This document shows positions 48,501 through 60,036 of a DNA stretch of 64,000 nt, in pieces. The stretch's first letter is position 1, and each line of letters begins with the position of its first letter. Source of the DNA: Trema orientale. Its lineage: Eukaryota; Streptophyta; Magnoliopsida; Rosales; Cannabaceae. The stretch spans positions 144,582-208,581 of the forward strand of contig JXTC01000523.1 of the NCBI GenBank assembly GCA_002914845.1, given 5' to 3'. The position numbers and the translations under genes are program-made. The notes under the pieces were generated by a model. The model saw only the letters and a program-made list of their open reading frames with translations. It had not been told where the DNA came from and did not search any database.

Positions 48501-49319
48501 GTTGCAGTGAATCATTAATCTGATTGGTGATTTGCTGAAGGTTCACCAATGCGTCCTCCATGCGATCATGTCTCTGGACGATATTCTCTGGTGCGGTCAT
48601 AGCAGGTTGATCCTGAATAGGATTGCCCTGTGCAGCCGCAGTGCTTTGGGGTTGGTTTTGGCTAACTCCAGCATTCCTAGTAGTGTTTCTGGTGTTTGCC
48701 ATTGTTGAAGAAGCAAGATTGACAAAAAACGTCTTTCGCTGGAATAGCCCTCCTTCTAGCGCCAATTGTTGACGGAGGTTTTGTCAATAATGAATGTAGG
48801 AAATTGCGAGATGTGACTTGTGTATGAAAATAGTTGATAAATTAAAGCAAATAAGGAGACACAAATTTTATAGTGGTTCAGCCCCCAAAAAAGATGAGCC
48901 TACATCCACTGTTCTTCACTATTTTCTGGAGAATTACAAGAGTTTCTCTAAGTCTCAAGGTGAGAGCAAAGAGAGAATTAGAGAGAGAGAATTACAGCGA
49001 AAGTGTATAGTGAAGTAATTATGTCGTGAATTATAATGAGATTGAGCCCCCTTTATATAGGTGAAAATGGCTCAATGTTTCCTAATTACACAAAAGGTAA
49101 GTGCATAATCAGAAAATACAATTTCGAGTAATAATATACAATCGGGTAACTTCTCAAATTAAAATAGAGGAACTATTCGATCCCCATTCAGAAGTTCGTT
49201 TCCTTTTCATGCTGGTCGCACCTATCATATCTGGAAGACGTCGCACTGTAATCTAGAAAACATATGTGCGGCCTGATGTAGCCTGATGTAGACCAATCGT
49301 CGACTTTCCTCTTTCGTCG
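42588..49319 (-). mobile_element. Ty3/gypsy (Tat-type) retrotransposon fossil
   Basis: It lies on the minus strand in intron 1 of Alfin-like copy 6. LTRs: 48,767 to about 49,319 (5') and 42,588 to about 43,955 (3', holding an 821-bp insert). A TTGGCGC-type primer-binding site follows the 5' LTR. Parts in order: gag (about 48,765-46,960, including a capsid region with WFRGLQSGSI and a CxxH-type knuckle), protease (46,905-46,297), reverse transcriptase with YVDD (46,287-45,154), RNase H (45,111-44,758) and a second RNase H domain (44,589-44,092). The doubled RNase H points to the Tat lineage. It is broken, with several breaks. The LTRs differ at about 15 of 285 compared sites, very roughly 2 million years at a generic plant rate. 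Confidence 0.88.
42865..43685. mobile_element. Nested insert, probable solo LTR, within the gypsy 3' LTR
   Basis: 821 bp are present in this LTR and absent from its partner. They are flanked by GATTG on both sides (42,860-42,864 and 43,686-43,690), a 5-bp duplication. The insert begins TGATACGAAC and ends TTCTCATTA, not a classic CA end, so the solo-LTR reading is likely but not proven. It must postdate the gypsy insertion. Confidence 0.65.
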
Positions 49320-51317
49320 TTGACTGATGTAGATTTAAGATCGCATAACACACGCGCATACGTATGTATATATATATAAATATGAATTTACATTCGATTA
49401 CTTTTCTTTCTTTTAAAATCGAAAATTTCTTTGTGTTTTTGCAGATGTCAATGAATTTTATCAACAGTGCGATCCTAGTTAGTGTTCTCTCTTCTTTTGC
49501 TCTGTTTTGTATCATTATCGATTGTATACATTCTTCTGGGGTTGTCAAAATTTCTATTACCATATTGGTCATCATGCATGGTTTTGGTGTATATAGTTCT
49601 TTAACCAACTACAACTTCTTTTCAGTAGCCTTCTTATGTAATTCGAAAACTCGCTCTAAAGAAGGGTCTAATTGCACATCTTTATAATATATTTAAATGC
49701 AATCTTTTCATTTTGGAGGGTGTGAAGTAATTCTTTCTAGCAGGGTATTTAATGGCAGTACCTAAACTTTGTACTAGATGATTTTATTTTGTAATGTGGT
49801 GTGAGCTTTATGTATAGCGTACTTATTTCAGCTACTTGTTTTTAATGTGTGTTTTAGAGAGTGAGGACATGCTTTACGTCTATGGTCTACTGGATGAAGA
49901 TTGGAAAGTTAAACCACCTCTTGAGGAAATCCCAACGGAAACACCGGAACCATAGCAGGCATTTACTGCAAAAGAGATTAGATGAAAAGAAGTGACTGGT
50001 TGGATCTAGTAGCCATGCACAGTGATTCATGGTTAATTGCAGTAGCTAGTGTTGAAGGTGCTAAATACAGATTTGACAAAGCTGAAAGGTACTTTCCTTA
50101 ATTTCATACCGGCTTCCGCCTTATGCGTGCTAATCAACTTTTGATGTTCAAGTATGCGGAAATTGTCCTATTGACCTGTGTAATTCTTTTACAAATCCGT
50201 AAAAGGAATGAGTGGAATAAGAACATTGAGTCAGGAAGGTTATGACTCTTTTCACGTGTAACTAATTGATATGCAAACCCATGAAAAGAAAATTCTTTCA
50301 CTTTCTTGTTCCCTTTTCTCTTTATAACGGAATAGTAAACACGCCATAACTTCATAATCAGATTAACCATAACAATGGTATAAGCACTGAGTTGGTCTTA
50401 TTCAAAATTGAGGGAGTTTCTATCTTTTCCATCTTGTGCACACTTTTACATGAAGATCTACTGTCATTGTGAAATTTGTGATGGGATTTGTTTTTTGGAG
50501 GCTGTACTGTGGTGGCACTAGGTAACAGAGGAAAATAATGCAGGGAATGTATATTCGATGTGGTGTGATCTTTTTTATACCTCGGCCAGTTTCGTGGATT
50601 TGTGAGTGGAAAAGTGAACTCTTATATCTGGATATTGACATAGTTATGGAGTGAAAGTTGAGAGGATTGTTGTACTTTATGAAATTTTTGCAATTTTTAC
50701 CAATCTCTTTTTGGATTTATTATCTCAATTTACTTCTTTTCTGCGACTTAATATTGATCGCAGTCTTTGTTTCTCATTAGAAATTGGTAATAATAAGAAT
50801 ATACATGTTTATCAACCGGACTTCTTTTCCGATAAAACATATATAGGGGTCAGAACTTGTAATTTGTATACATAACTTGAATGTTTCATTATCTTTCTGT
50901 TAAATGCATTTTCTGGTGCAGGGCAAGTCTCTTCTCAAAGATAAATAATCTGCCAACAATACAAGAAGTACTGAAAGGTACCAGAGAGAAAAAATCGAAG
51001 GAGAACTCGACCGTTTCAAATTGCAGTAGCAACAAAACAAAGTCAAGCACTAAGGGGGTAATGTTCACGAGTGTAGTAATTTTTTGCTTTTGATAATTGG
51101 AAATTAGATTTCAAATGCCGTTATAATTACTTCTTTCAACTTAGCTGAATATGATTCTTTCTCCGATGCTCAATGTTCAAATCTCTTTCACATTATCACA
51201 TCCACGGTCCCATGCTGCGGGCTACTGCTTAATCTTATGTTAGAATTAATCCTCTTGTGCATGTTGCCTCCACTTCAGTCAGTAAACACCTTCAATGCTT
51301 ATAGGTTCTAGTTAGTT

Positions 51318-51322
51318 TTATG
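51318..51322. repeat. Left target site of copia fossil 2
   Basis: TTATG precedes the LTR start. The flanking text up to here (GGTTCTAGTTAGTTTTATG) matches intron 4 of Alfin-like copies 1 and 3, which shows where the element landed. Confidence 0.5.
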
Positions 51323-52039
51323 TGTTAGGTTACACGAGTAACCTAATATGTGGGCCATAGTTTTTATATCAATTAAATAATATAAGGACTGTCTAATTAA
51401 GTGGGGTCATTAAGTGATCTAATTAAGGACTCTTGAAGTTACCTATTTGGTGTGGACTCTGTAATGTGTGGTTACCTAATCCTAGTCCAATAAGGATTGA
51501 TAGGGTCTCTATTGGTGACTAGTATATAAGGATATAACTATAAGGTTTTGGTCCCCAAGCCAAATAGAACGTGTGCTCTTCTCCTTTGCCTCTATCAACA
51601 GAGAGAGACCCATTGAGCATACATAGAGTATTCTGGCTGTGGAAGACCTTCTACCCTCAGGCTCTAAACAATCAATCGCTTCCGCTTACGGTGTTCATCA
51701 TCTTTGGCTATGGACTCAGGTTTGTCTTAGTTTCTCAACAAATCTTTTCCTGACAATTTGGCATAATAGATTCTGAGATTATATTTGGTTTATTAATCCA
51801 TTATGTAAATCTAACAAGTGGTATCAGAGCAAAAAATCATGTTAAATTATTTAGGATAATCATACATGTCTCTATTTTGTAATATCTTTACCTATTTGGC
51901 TTTCTAGGGTTTAGATATAACATGTATGATTAATGAATTTTTCATGATTTTGTTGAGGTATTCAGTGTTTAGGGTTGAATTCTGAGTTTTGGGTCATAAA
52001 GTTTACAGAAAAGGCGAAAAATTGCATTAAGACACTGAG

Positions 52040-52310
52040 GTCGCAGCACGGCGCTGCGGCGCCGCATTGGTGGCGCCGCGACGCCAAGCCACGGATCAGG
52101 TGGCACCGCGGCGCCACGAAAGTGGCGCTGCAGCGCCACCATGTAATCACGGTGGCACCGCGGTGCCACACAGGTGGCACCGCGGCGCCACACAGGTGGC
52201 ACCGCGGCGCCACCCAAGTGGCGCTGCAGTGCCACCCTTAAGTCAGGGCGCCACCCTTAAGTTAGGGTGCCACCGTGGTGCCACATACTGGCGCCGCAGC
52301 GCCACCACCT
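52040..52310. repeat. GC-rich palindromic repeat array in the copia 2 leader
   Basis: About ten units of the type GGTGGCACCGCGGCGCCAC, alternating with GTGGCGCTGCAGCGCCAC. Each is nearly self-complementary, spaced about 30 bp. It is a GC island in DNA that is otherwise AT-rich and is dense in CpG. Confidence 0.85.
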
Positions 52311-52734
52311 GGGAAGAGAAAATTTTTTTTTAGGTCCTTTTTAACCTAATTGAGGTATTCTGTCTCGTTTTTGGGTAAAATTGAATCGTTTTCGACTCAA
52401 TTTAAGGGGTTCCAACCCAAAACTTGATCAATAAAGTTTATTTTCTCTACCCACCTTCAGTACGACCCACACTTTATCCGTTGAAAACTCTATTTGGCTT
52501 AAGAGTTGATAAAAGTGATCAAAACTCAGTCGGTCATCCATAAAGATTTGTGCACTGAAATTTTCAGTTTAATATTCTGGGCACTTTGGTTATTATTTTC
52601 TTTGCACTATTTTGTTTAAATATTTTGAAATAGATGAGTTGAAATAATATGTTGCCAAAGTAACCTCTATTGCGTAAATTTATTTATTTTAAAATATTTA
52701 AATAATTGTGTGTTTATTGTTCATGCGAATAATT

Positions 52735-52950
52735 ATCGGCCCAAAGGAAGGTGATTATTTGGCCGAATAATGAACACACCTGCGGTAATAGATATGTGAT
52801 GGTTATCAAGTTTCCATGTGGACAGTAAATCGGCCCAAAGGAAGGTTTACTGTTTGACAGGATTTACTATCAATATTTGATTACTGTACTGAAGAGTACC
52901 ACTTACAAGTTGATAAGTCGGCCCAAAGGAAGACTTATTGATGTTGTTCT
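52735..52950. repeat. CGGCCCAAAGGAAG motif, three copies
   Basis: TCGGCCCAAAGGAAG occurs at about 52,737, 52,832 and 52,918, each followed by a short echo of the flanking bases. It lies in the leader of copia fossil 2. Confidence 0.8.
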
Positions 52951-55639
52951 GGGTATCTTGTGATGGAAGTCCACCTTATATGTTTATTTGATGCATGTCA
53001 TGCTAGTATATCTTATTATTTTGTATGCTTAGTTTATGACATATTTTTAATGTGAGCTATTATTTTTTGTTTTGTTCTCTATTCAGTTTCTGTTTAATAA
53101 ATATCTGCCAATATTAAGTCTAATATTTGTGTTTAATAACACAAACATTAAGAAATAGAATAAGCACAATGTGCTCAGTTGCATTGATCTTGACCTTGTG
53201 CTCCAGATAGAACATCCTACTACTCTTACAGTTTAAAGTTCTTCAGTTGGTAAAGAAGAATTTTGAGTAGTAAATTCGTTCTAATTACATAAGTCTCATG
53301 GCCATGCAACACTCCATTACAGAAACCATAAGGGGCACTATACTTGAGGAGTTAAACGCTAAGTTGTTCCTTAAAATAATTACGGATCGTTTTATTAAAA
53401 ACGAAAAGGTCGAAATGAGTACCATTTTTGGGATCTCATTTCAATTCAGTATAAGGATTAAGGGAACATAAGGGAGTACATTATGGAGATGTCTAATCTC
53501 GCTTCTAAACTAAATGCACTTAAGTAAGAGTAGTTGAAAGACTTGCTCGTGCATTCGGTCACTATCTCTCTTATTGCACAAATCAGTTAAGCAAAGTTAC
53601 AACACCCTAAATTACAAATGATCTCTTTTGAGATCATTTCTTATAGTGTGCAAGAAGAAGATAGGTTGAAGCGAGAAAAGATTGAAAGTACTCACTTAAC
53701 ATGTACTTCTCAAGATAAGATAAAATAAAGAAAAGGAATAAGGATAAGGAAACTACAGTTATGACTTTACAGTATAAAGTGCAAAAAGAAACAAAATAAG
53801 GAATTTATTTGTTTCTTTTGCAAAAGGGCTAGAAGTATAAGGTTGATTGTTTCAATCATGCCTTTTGGCTTATAAAGAAGGGTATGCTTCTCAATTTTGT
53901 TTGTCATAAAGTTGATTTAGCTTTTGTACCCAAATGCACTTAGTGAATAGATACGGAACCTACTATTCACATAAGTATGTTCATGCAAGATTATTTGTGA
54001 AGCTAGTTGCAAATTGATGATAAAAGATTCATCTATCTGGGCAATGGCAACACTACTTAAGTGGAGGTTATATATAAGGTTATTTAGATTACAATTAGAG
54101 ACTGGTTAATTTTTTGGATTTGGAAGAGACTTTTAAAGTATTCTATTTCTGACATGAACAAATAAAGAAATCCTTGTTCATTAGGAAATAGTTAAATTTA
54201 GTTTCTTTCAAGATTCAAATTTCATGCTACTAGTTCTTTGATTGATAATCTTTATAAATTGAAAATAATTCCCTCATCCAGTTAATCTTACATATTAAGA
54301 AATATGGTACAAAAGTACAAGTCAATTAAAAGAATTTCTCTATGGTAAGACACTAGCCTTGTGTCAAATGAAATTCTTAACCTACTTAACTTAACAGACT
54401 TTAAAATCTGTGTTAAGTACATTAAGGAATACAGACAAACATAAAGAAATAAGGTCTCAACAAGAGTTTTGACATCTTAGAGCTAATTTATACTGATGCA
54501 TGCAGACTATTCCATACAGTTATCTGGAATGGCCAACAGTATTACATTATGTTCATAGACAAATATTCTCATTAAGGGTACCTATTTTAGTTCATGAGAA
54601 GTTTAAATTTCTGAATGTATCTAAGTTTTTCTAATGCCCAAGTTGAAATTCAACTGAGCTAGGAAATTAAAGCTGTCAAATCTAATCATAGTGTATATTA
54701 TGATAGGTAAGACGGATAAAGTAAACAAAGTCCAAAGCGCTTCATTCAGTTCCTAGAGACATACAGAATCGTCCGACAATACGAAATACCAAGAAAACCT
54801 AGTATAAATGGTATTGCTCAGTGACAATAAAACGAACTTAAGGACATGGTAAGAAGTGTAATTAATCATTCTTCTTTACCTAAAATCACTCTAGGAAAGA
54901 AACCTAAGAACTGCAGTTTACATACTAAGCAAAGCTTCCACTAAAGATGTAGCTAAAAACCCTATATGCGCTGTAGACGGGCAAGAAGCCTAGCATTAGG
55001 TACTTGCATGTCTGGGGTTGTCCAACTAAGATTAGGCCATACAGACCATATGGAAAGTGATTGGACTTAAAAATTTTAGTTACTATTTCATTTGGTACTT
55101 TGAAAAGTTAAGAGGATTCATTTTTATGATATCTCTTATATATATCCTTTTCAAAATGGAAAAATATGAATTCCTTGAGGATGTTAAGTTTGGGGGAAGA
55201 AAAAGTTAAGAATATTGTCTTTGAGGAGGAATTCATTTCTCTTTCTTCAGTTGTAATTGAAAATATTTAGGTTTTAGGCTTTTATATTCGGATCAAGACA
55301 ATATTCAGCAGCTTCCAAAATGACAAACTCAACAACCTCAAGAGAAAGTGCCATAAAGGAAATCCACTAGAACATGTGTTTGATATGGGAGTAGAAAATG
55401 ATCTAATCTGCCCTTGGCCAAAAGTGAGGACTTGGTAGGTCGGAACATTAAATTGATGTCATTTTATTTTTTAACATTTTTCTCTCATTTCCCTTTTATT
55501 TTCGTTTTATTTCTCTTTCTTCACTTTTTCTTCTCTATTCTCTCTCCAAAATCAGAGTTGGGTTTCTATCTCACGAAGAACATGAAAACCACTTTTTCCT
55601 CTCTTGCTTGATTAATCTCTCTATCTTATGAGAAATATG

Positions 55640-55815
55640 AAAGCTTGGGTATTCTCGCTCTCTCTCTCTCTCTCTTGAGGAACATGAAAAGCTTGAGTAT
55701 TCTCGTTCTCTCTCTCTTACTCTCTCTCTGTCTTCTTCTTCTTCTTCTCCTCCTTCTTTTTCTTGATGATTTCTCTCCCTTTCCCTCTCCTCCTCTCTCT
55801 CCACCTCTCTCTTTC
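55640..55815. repeat. CT-rich microsatellite region
   Basis: (CT)n at 55,659-55,674 and 55,708-55,730, then CTTCTTCTT and TCTCTCCCTTTCCC tracts. The long open frames on both strands here are translations of this simple sequence. Confidence 0.9.
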
Positions 55816-56079
55816 TCCTTTCTTAACACACGTTTTATTATTTATTAAAAAACTTAGTCGAAAAGAAGATTGGCATTGATAGATGGGAGTTTTTAGGATT
55901 TTGAAGGTAAATAAATAAGTTTTTTTTTTCAAGAATAGTTTTTTATGATTGATAATGAGTGAATGATGTTTGAAGGAAGACCATAATACTGATATGGACA
56001 ATAATGAGTTAAAAATTCCATGTTTTGGTGTATTCATCTTCTTCTTAATGTCTTATAAATCTCGTTGTCACGTCGTAGG

Positions 56080-57560
56080 TCAAATTAATCTTGACGTATC
56101 GTCAAGTCTAACTTGACCTAAAATCAAAATCCTCTTGAATTTTGGTCAATATGATACTGAACTTTGAGGTCAATTTAATCTTGATCTATATTCAAGACAT
56201 TTTGACTTGCACCTTATCATTTTGAAGTCATTTTTCTTTCATTTATTAAATATATCAATTTATATATCATGGAAGACATTATTCTGAGGATATGGTTTTA
56301 AAGTTATTTTATGGATATGAAAAATGCTCTTCTCACCAATAAGACCTCTTGTGCGGAGTTTATTTAATTCAGCCTCAGTTGGGATAAATTCTAAAATTAC
56401 AGTCTGAAATAAATTCCAATAACCATATCAGTGCTAACATTAAAATTTTAGCTATTTTTCACCTGTAGTCAGGATGTTCTTAACTTTGAAACAAGAAGTT
56501 CTTGATTTAGGGTCAAGAAGTTCCTAACATAATGTCAAGAAGTTATTGGTTTGGGGCCAAGAATTTCCTGACCACAAGTGATGAATTTTTTTAACTTAGT
56601 TCTTAATTTAGGGTTAATAAGTTATTAGCTTGGAGTCAAGTTTTTCTTAACTTCGGGTCAAGAACTAATTGACTTAAGATTAAGATGCTCTTGATCTGAG
56701 GTCAAAAAGTAATTGACTTAAGGTAAACAAGTGATTGACTTAGAGTCAGCAATATTTTCAGTAGGGGTCATAACATTAGTACTTAAGTGTAGTTTGATAT
56801 GAAACTTGATCACGATATTATATGTAATATGTTCTTAAATTTATATATTTTCTCAAAATCAATTTGGCATGGAGTTAAGGTAACTCTAACGGACTATTAC
56901 TTCAAAGCCTATAAAGTTATTCTTGACCTACTTGTCATAGGGTTAAGTAATAATTGACCTAGGGTCAAGTAATACTTGATATAGGGTCAAGTTGTTCTTA
57001 ACCTAGTGTAGTTAACAAATTATTTAATAAATGAACTGAACTTCACTGAAAAAGTATGTTAAATAGATAATTATAGACAAGATGATAATTATACCAATCT
57101 AACAAAACAAAAGTAAAAACAAGATATGAATAACGAAAAAATTGTCTAAAACATCTACACAAAATAAATCATTGTCTTTCTCCCAGAAATTGGATCACTC
57201 CTCTTAGTTAGTTTCAGCTCTTTTTTTTTTTTTGCAATATATGATAATATAACTCACATATAAGCTTATGACGAAAGTATTTCATCCTTCCTATAATAGA
57301 CCTTAGGAATAAGCTTGTCGGATATTAGGAACTTGACATATTTCATCACAAGCGTCCCACAGTCTTTGCTGGAAAATAGCAAAATATTAAGTTAAATCAA
57401 ATACATGAAGATCAAGTGAGATCTGACCCAAGGTTAAGTGAGACTTGACCCCAGGTCAAGTGTGATTTGAACCAAAGAAGATCAAGAAGAACTTAATTTA
57501 GGGTCAAGAAGAACTTGACCTCATGCTAAGAAGAACTTGACATCACGTCAAGAAATCTCA
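56080..57560. repeat. TTGACC/GGTCAAG motif array, copy 2
   Basis: Same motif style as 8,425-10,155. Clear palindromes: 56,954-56,968 (TTGACC-TAG-GGTCAA) and 57,444-57,460 (CTTGACC-CCA-GGTCAAG). Decayed variants such as GGTCAAGAAG and ATTGACTTAAGG fill the rest. Confidence 0.8.
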
Positions 57561-58283
57561 TAAAGGGTTTTACCCAAAAAAATTTCTACAACAAATGAGA
57601 AAATCACATGAACATAGATAAACTTGCCAAAATTTTTACCAAAAAAATCTCATTCCATGACACATAGAGAAATGGATATAGACAAACTCAAAAAAACAAG
57701 GATTTTTGCATAAACACTAAAATAATTGAACATTTCTATCATCTTCTAATAGCCTCTTTCCTTTTTCATCGGCCGATTCATTGGGATCTTCTTCTCTACT
57801 ACCGCCTTCTTCTTCTTCGTCAGAGTTCTTGATCTCAATGTAAAGTTTTGGCATAATAAGTTTTGGCTATTTCAGGACTTTTATGATTCGTTGATACAAG
57901 AATAATAGGTTGAAGATCTTAAAAACTAACTTCGATGGACCATTTTTCAGTTTCACGATGATTTTTGATGATTTTTAATTCCCTTTTTTGTGAGTTTTTT
58001 GTTTCAATTCTAAGAGAAAATAGAAAATGGGGAGAGAGAGAAAGAACTGGAGAGAGAAATAAGAGAAAATGAGGAAAAAATAGGGTTTTATAGGAAAATA
58101 TGATGTCATATCAATCAATGGTAAGTGGAGTCATGTCACTGGAGTTGGCTGAACGTTTTGAGAGGGTATTTGATCATTTGCTTCGTGTGGGCCCTAATTT
58201 TTTGTCCTAAAAAAACGTATTAATGAATCTGGTCACAAAAAAATCAAAATGGCTCAAATTGGTCCTATCCATGTCCTTTTCTC

Positions 58284-59714
58284 ATGTTTGGTTGGTGAGA
58301 AAACTTGCTCCTAGTTAACAGGAAAGTTTGGTCATTGGTGAATTGGTCTTCTTTGGAATCAATGAAGATGAGAACCATTATTTATAAAAACTATGTACTA
58401 GGTTTCCTTTCCCACTTCCTAACCAATTTTTTAAAATTAACAGATTTACAATTACTGCAGCTGCTAGCAAGCTAGGCTAAGCTTTTCATCTTTCTCTGCC
58501 TATTGGACCATATAGGAATGAATATCAGCCAAACAACAAATATCATTATATATGTATATATATATATATATTATCTTTTGAAAATGAAATCTGGATTCTG
58601 GAGTTGAGTGAATATCAGTATGTCATGTAGACTCTGATATTTCTTCTTTCTTAATGGAAAATAGCGCTGAGATTCCTTGTATTATAATAAGACTCTCTGA
58701 TTAAAAATATTTGCAGTAACACTCTTGAAGTGTTTTTCCTTTTCTTAAAAGGAAAGTAACACTCCTGGATTTGTAAAAACTAAAAAGGCTGAAAAAATCC
58801 ATGAACTTGTTATCATTTAGTTATTTTATTCTTTTATTAGTTTGAACAATTAGTTACTTCATTATTAAACGAAATTTCAATATTTAAAATTTAAAATCTT
58901 TGTCAAAGTTAATGCACATAATTCTGATTCACAGGTTATCACTGGAATTTTGACAAAAGTCGAAGGAGTGAAAATGTCAATCTAATTCTTCCTTCAAAAA
59001 ATTGAAGTTAAGCACTCCTTTTGTTTTTACTCATTTATTTTTGAATTGCAGTGAGGAAATAAGAACTTCAAATTCCTCCAGATTAGGAGGCCTTATATTG
59101 CAAACCATATCAGTTGTTAATTGTCCTTTGGCTTTCCTTATTTCATTTATCTTATTCCAAAGTTTGAGCAAATTTTTTATTTAATGGTCTATAGTGGGAT
59201 TCCTATTTATTACTATTCATGCAAGATCATGCACTATTCTATACTTGAGCAGAATTAATGGCTTGAACAAAAATCTCGTTAGTAATCAACGAAGATTATC
59301 TATGTCATGATTGTCGTGACAAAACAAAAACTTGGAAAGTTGAGGGTAAATTACAATTTTACTATGTTTTTTTCCCTTGGAAGAGATCTGAACAAGTTAG
59401 AAATATCAATATTCTGTGTGTTTCAATCCGTTTTGCTTTGCAGGTCCCAAGCATGATGATGCCCCCAAGCTTTGGCTTTACTTTAAAGGCTTGTTATAAG
59501 CCTTTCCTAATAAGTGCAAGTACTAAATATTAAATAAATAAAAATAAAAAGAAGGCAGGACAGCTTATGAGATATAACTCAAAATTCCAGGAAAAAGAAA
59601 ATGTAACTTGTATAAATTTGTTGGACCCTCATCAGTATTAATCTAAGTCAACAACATAGTTATACCTCTAGTACTAGTATCCCATACCCATAGACTCTAC
59701 AAAGACACTAACAA
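58284..59714. other. Spacer after the second Mutator-like element
   Basis: AT-rich with one AT repeat (58,547-58,571). No exon or repeat family recognised. The expected PHD exon of Alfin-like copy 6 is not here. Confidence 0.4.
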
Positions 59715-59725
59715 TGTGTTCTTCT

Positions 59726-59905
59726 TCCTCGACTGGGGAACAAAGTGGCCTATGAACTAGTTTGTAAGGCTGTCTTATCCCCCAGTGATCGTTTTTGGGT
59801 TGATGCTTGTCGTTTGTTTATCTCGCCCCTTGTTTTGGACGATTTAAACCCTATTGAATAAATAATAATGACTTTTCCTTTCCAAACAAAAAAAAAAACA
59901 ACAAA
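59726..59905 (+). mobile_element. LINE 3' end with RNase H tail and poly-A
   Basis: The frame ending at a TAA near 59,860 reads GNKVAYELVCKA, FWVDAC and PLVLDDLNP, the typical C-terminal tail of the RNase H domain in plant LINE polyproteins. A short 3'UTR and an A-rich tail (59,887-59,905) follow. TGTGTTCTTCT flanks it on both sides (59,715-59,725 and 59,909-59,919), a good 11-bp target duplication. It is a severely 5'-truncated insertion of about 180 bp. Confidence 0.75.
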
Positions 59906-59936
59906 CAGTGTGTTCTTCTAAACAGTGTGTTCTTCT
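59905..59936. repeat. Short tandem duplication after the LINE
   Basis: AACAGTGTGTTCTTCT is repeated twice head to tail, so the right target duplication of the LINE exists in two copies. Confidence 0.75.
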
Positions 59937-60036
59937 GTTCAGAGAATCAACCACACACTTTTCTACAAGATAGAAAATCCTACAGTTCATAACTGATTCT
60001 ACAGAGAGTCTTGACACAATGAACAAAACTTGTTTA

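Larger units (their letters stand above)
42357..51057 (+). pseudogene. Alfin-like copy 6, split by a gypsy element, PHD exon not found
   Basis: Exon 1 (42,357-42,480) is open and has an expanded Gly/Arg start (MDGGGGGRRGGGGGVDRGS). Intron 1 is swollen by a gypsy fossil. Exon 2 is 49,445-49,477 (DVNEFYQQCDP). Exon 3 is 49,858-50,088: it reads MLYVYGLLDEDWKV then a stop after PTETPEP, and its length is out of phase with relatives. Exon 4 is 50,922-51,057 (ASLFSKINNLPTIQEVLKG), open with good splice sites. A copia LTR begins in intron 4 at 51,323, and no PHD exon was found up to the window end. The gene cannot encode a normal AL protein. Confidence 0.85.
51323..55390 (+). mobile_element. Ty1/copia retrotransposon fossil 2
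   Basis: 5' LTR at 51,323-51,816 (TGTTAGGTTACACGAG ... GTAAATCTAACA, inverted TGTTAG/CTAACA ends). The primer-binding site TGGTATCAGAGC is at 51,819-51,830. A GC-rich leader array (about 52,040-52,310) and a repeated CGGCCCAAAGGAAG motif follow. Gag-like, integrase-like and later pol-like stretches are recognisable only in short pieces between about 53,280 and 55,385. The element is broken, with many breaks, and appears old. Its right part meets or is replaced by the second TTGAC-rich Mutator-like element; no second LTR was recognised. Confidence 0.8.
55390..58283 (-). mobile_element. Mutator-like non-autonomous element with TTGAC/GTCAA array (copy 2)
   Basis: Same family as 7,306-10,849, inverted. 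The right terminus, reversed, reads GAGAAAAGGACATGGATAGG and matches the left end of copy 1 (GAGAAAAAGACATGGATAGG) for about 100 bp. The left side (TTGGCCAAAAGTGAGGACTT GGTAGG, then TGATGTCATTTTATTTT at 55,457-55,473) matches the reversed right side of copy 1. The outermost left repeat was not found, so this end is probably truncated. Interior: CT-rich leader (55,640-55,810) and a motif array at about 56,080-57,560 with roughly 26 TTGAC/GTCAA. It is younger than, or recombined with, copia fossil 2. No transposase seen. Confidence 0.7.

Noticed and set aside
42580-49352. CACAC on both sides of the gypsy fossil as its target duplication
   Set aside because: The right CACAC lies about 30 bp beyond the LTR border inferred from comparing the two LTRs, and the motif is simple sequence.
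51962-52333. Overlapping Ala/Arg/His-rich open frames on both strands
   Set aside because: They are translations of the GC-rich palindromic array in the copia leader, which is open in several frames because it is repetitive.
55571-55848. Arg/Glu-rich and Leu/Ser-rich open frames
   Set aside because: Both come from the CT/GA microsatellite inside the second Mutator-like element.
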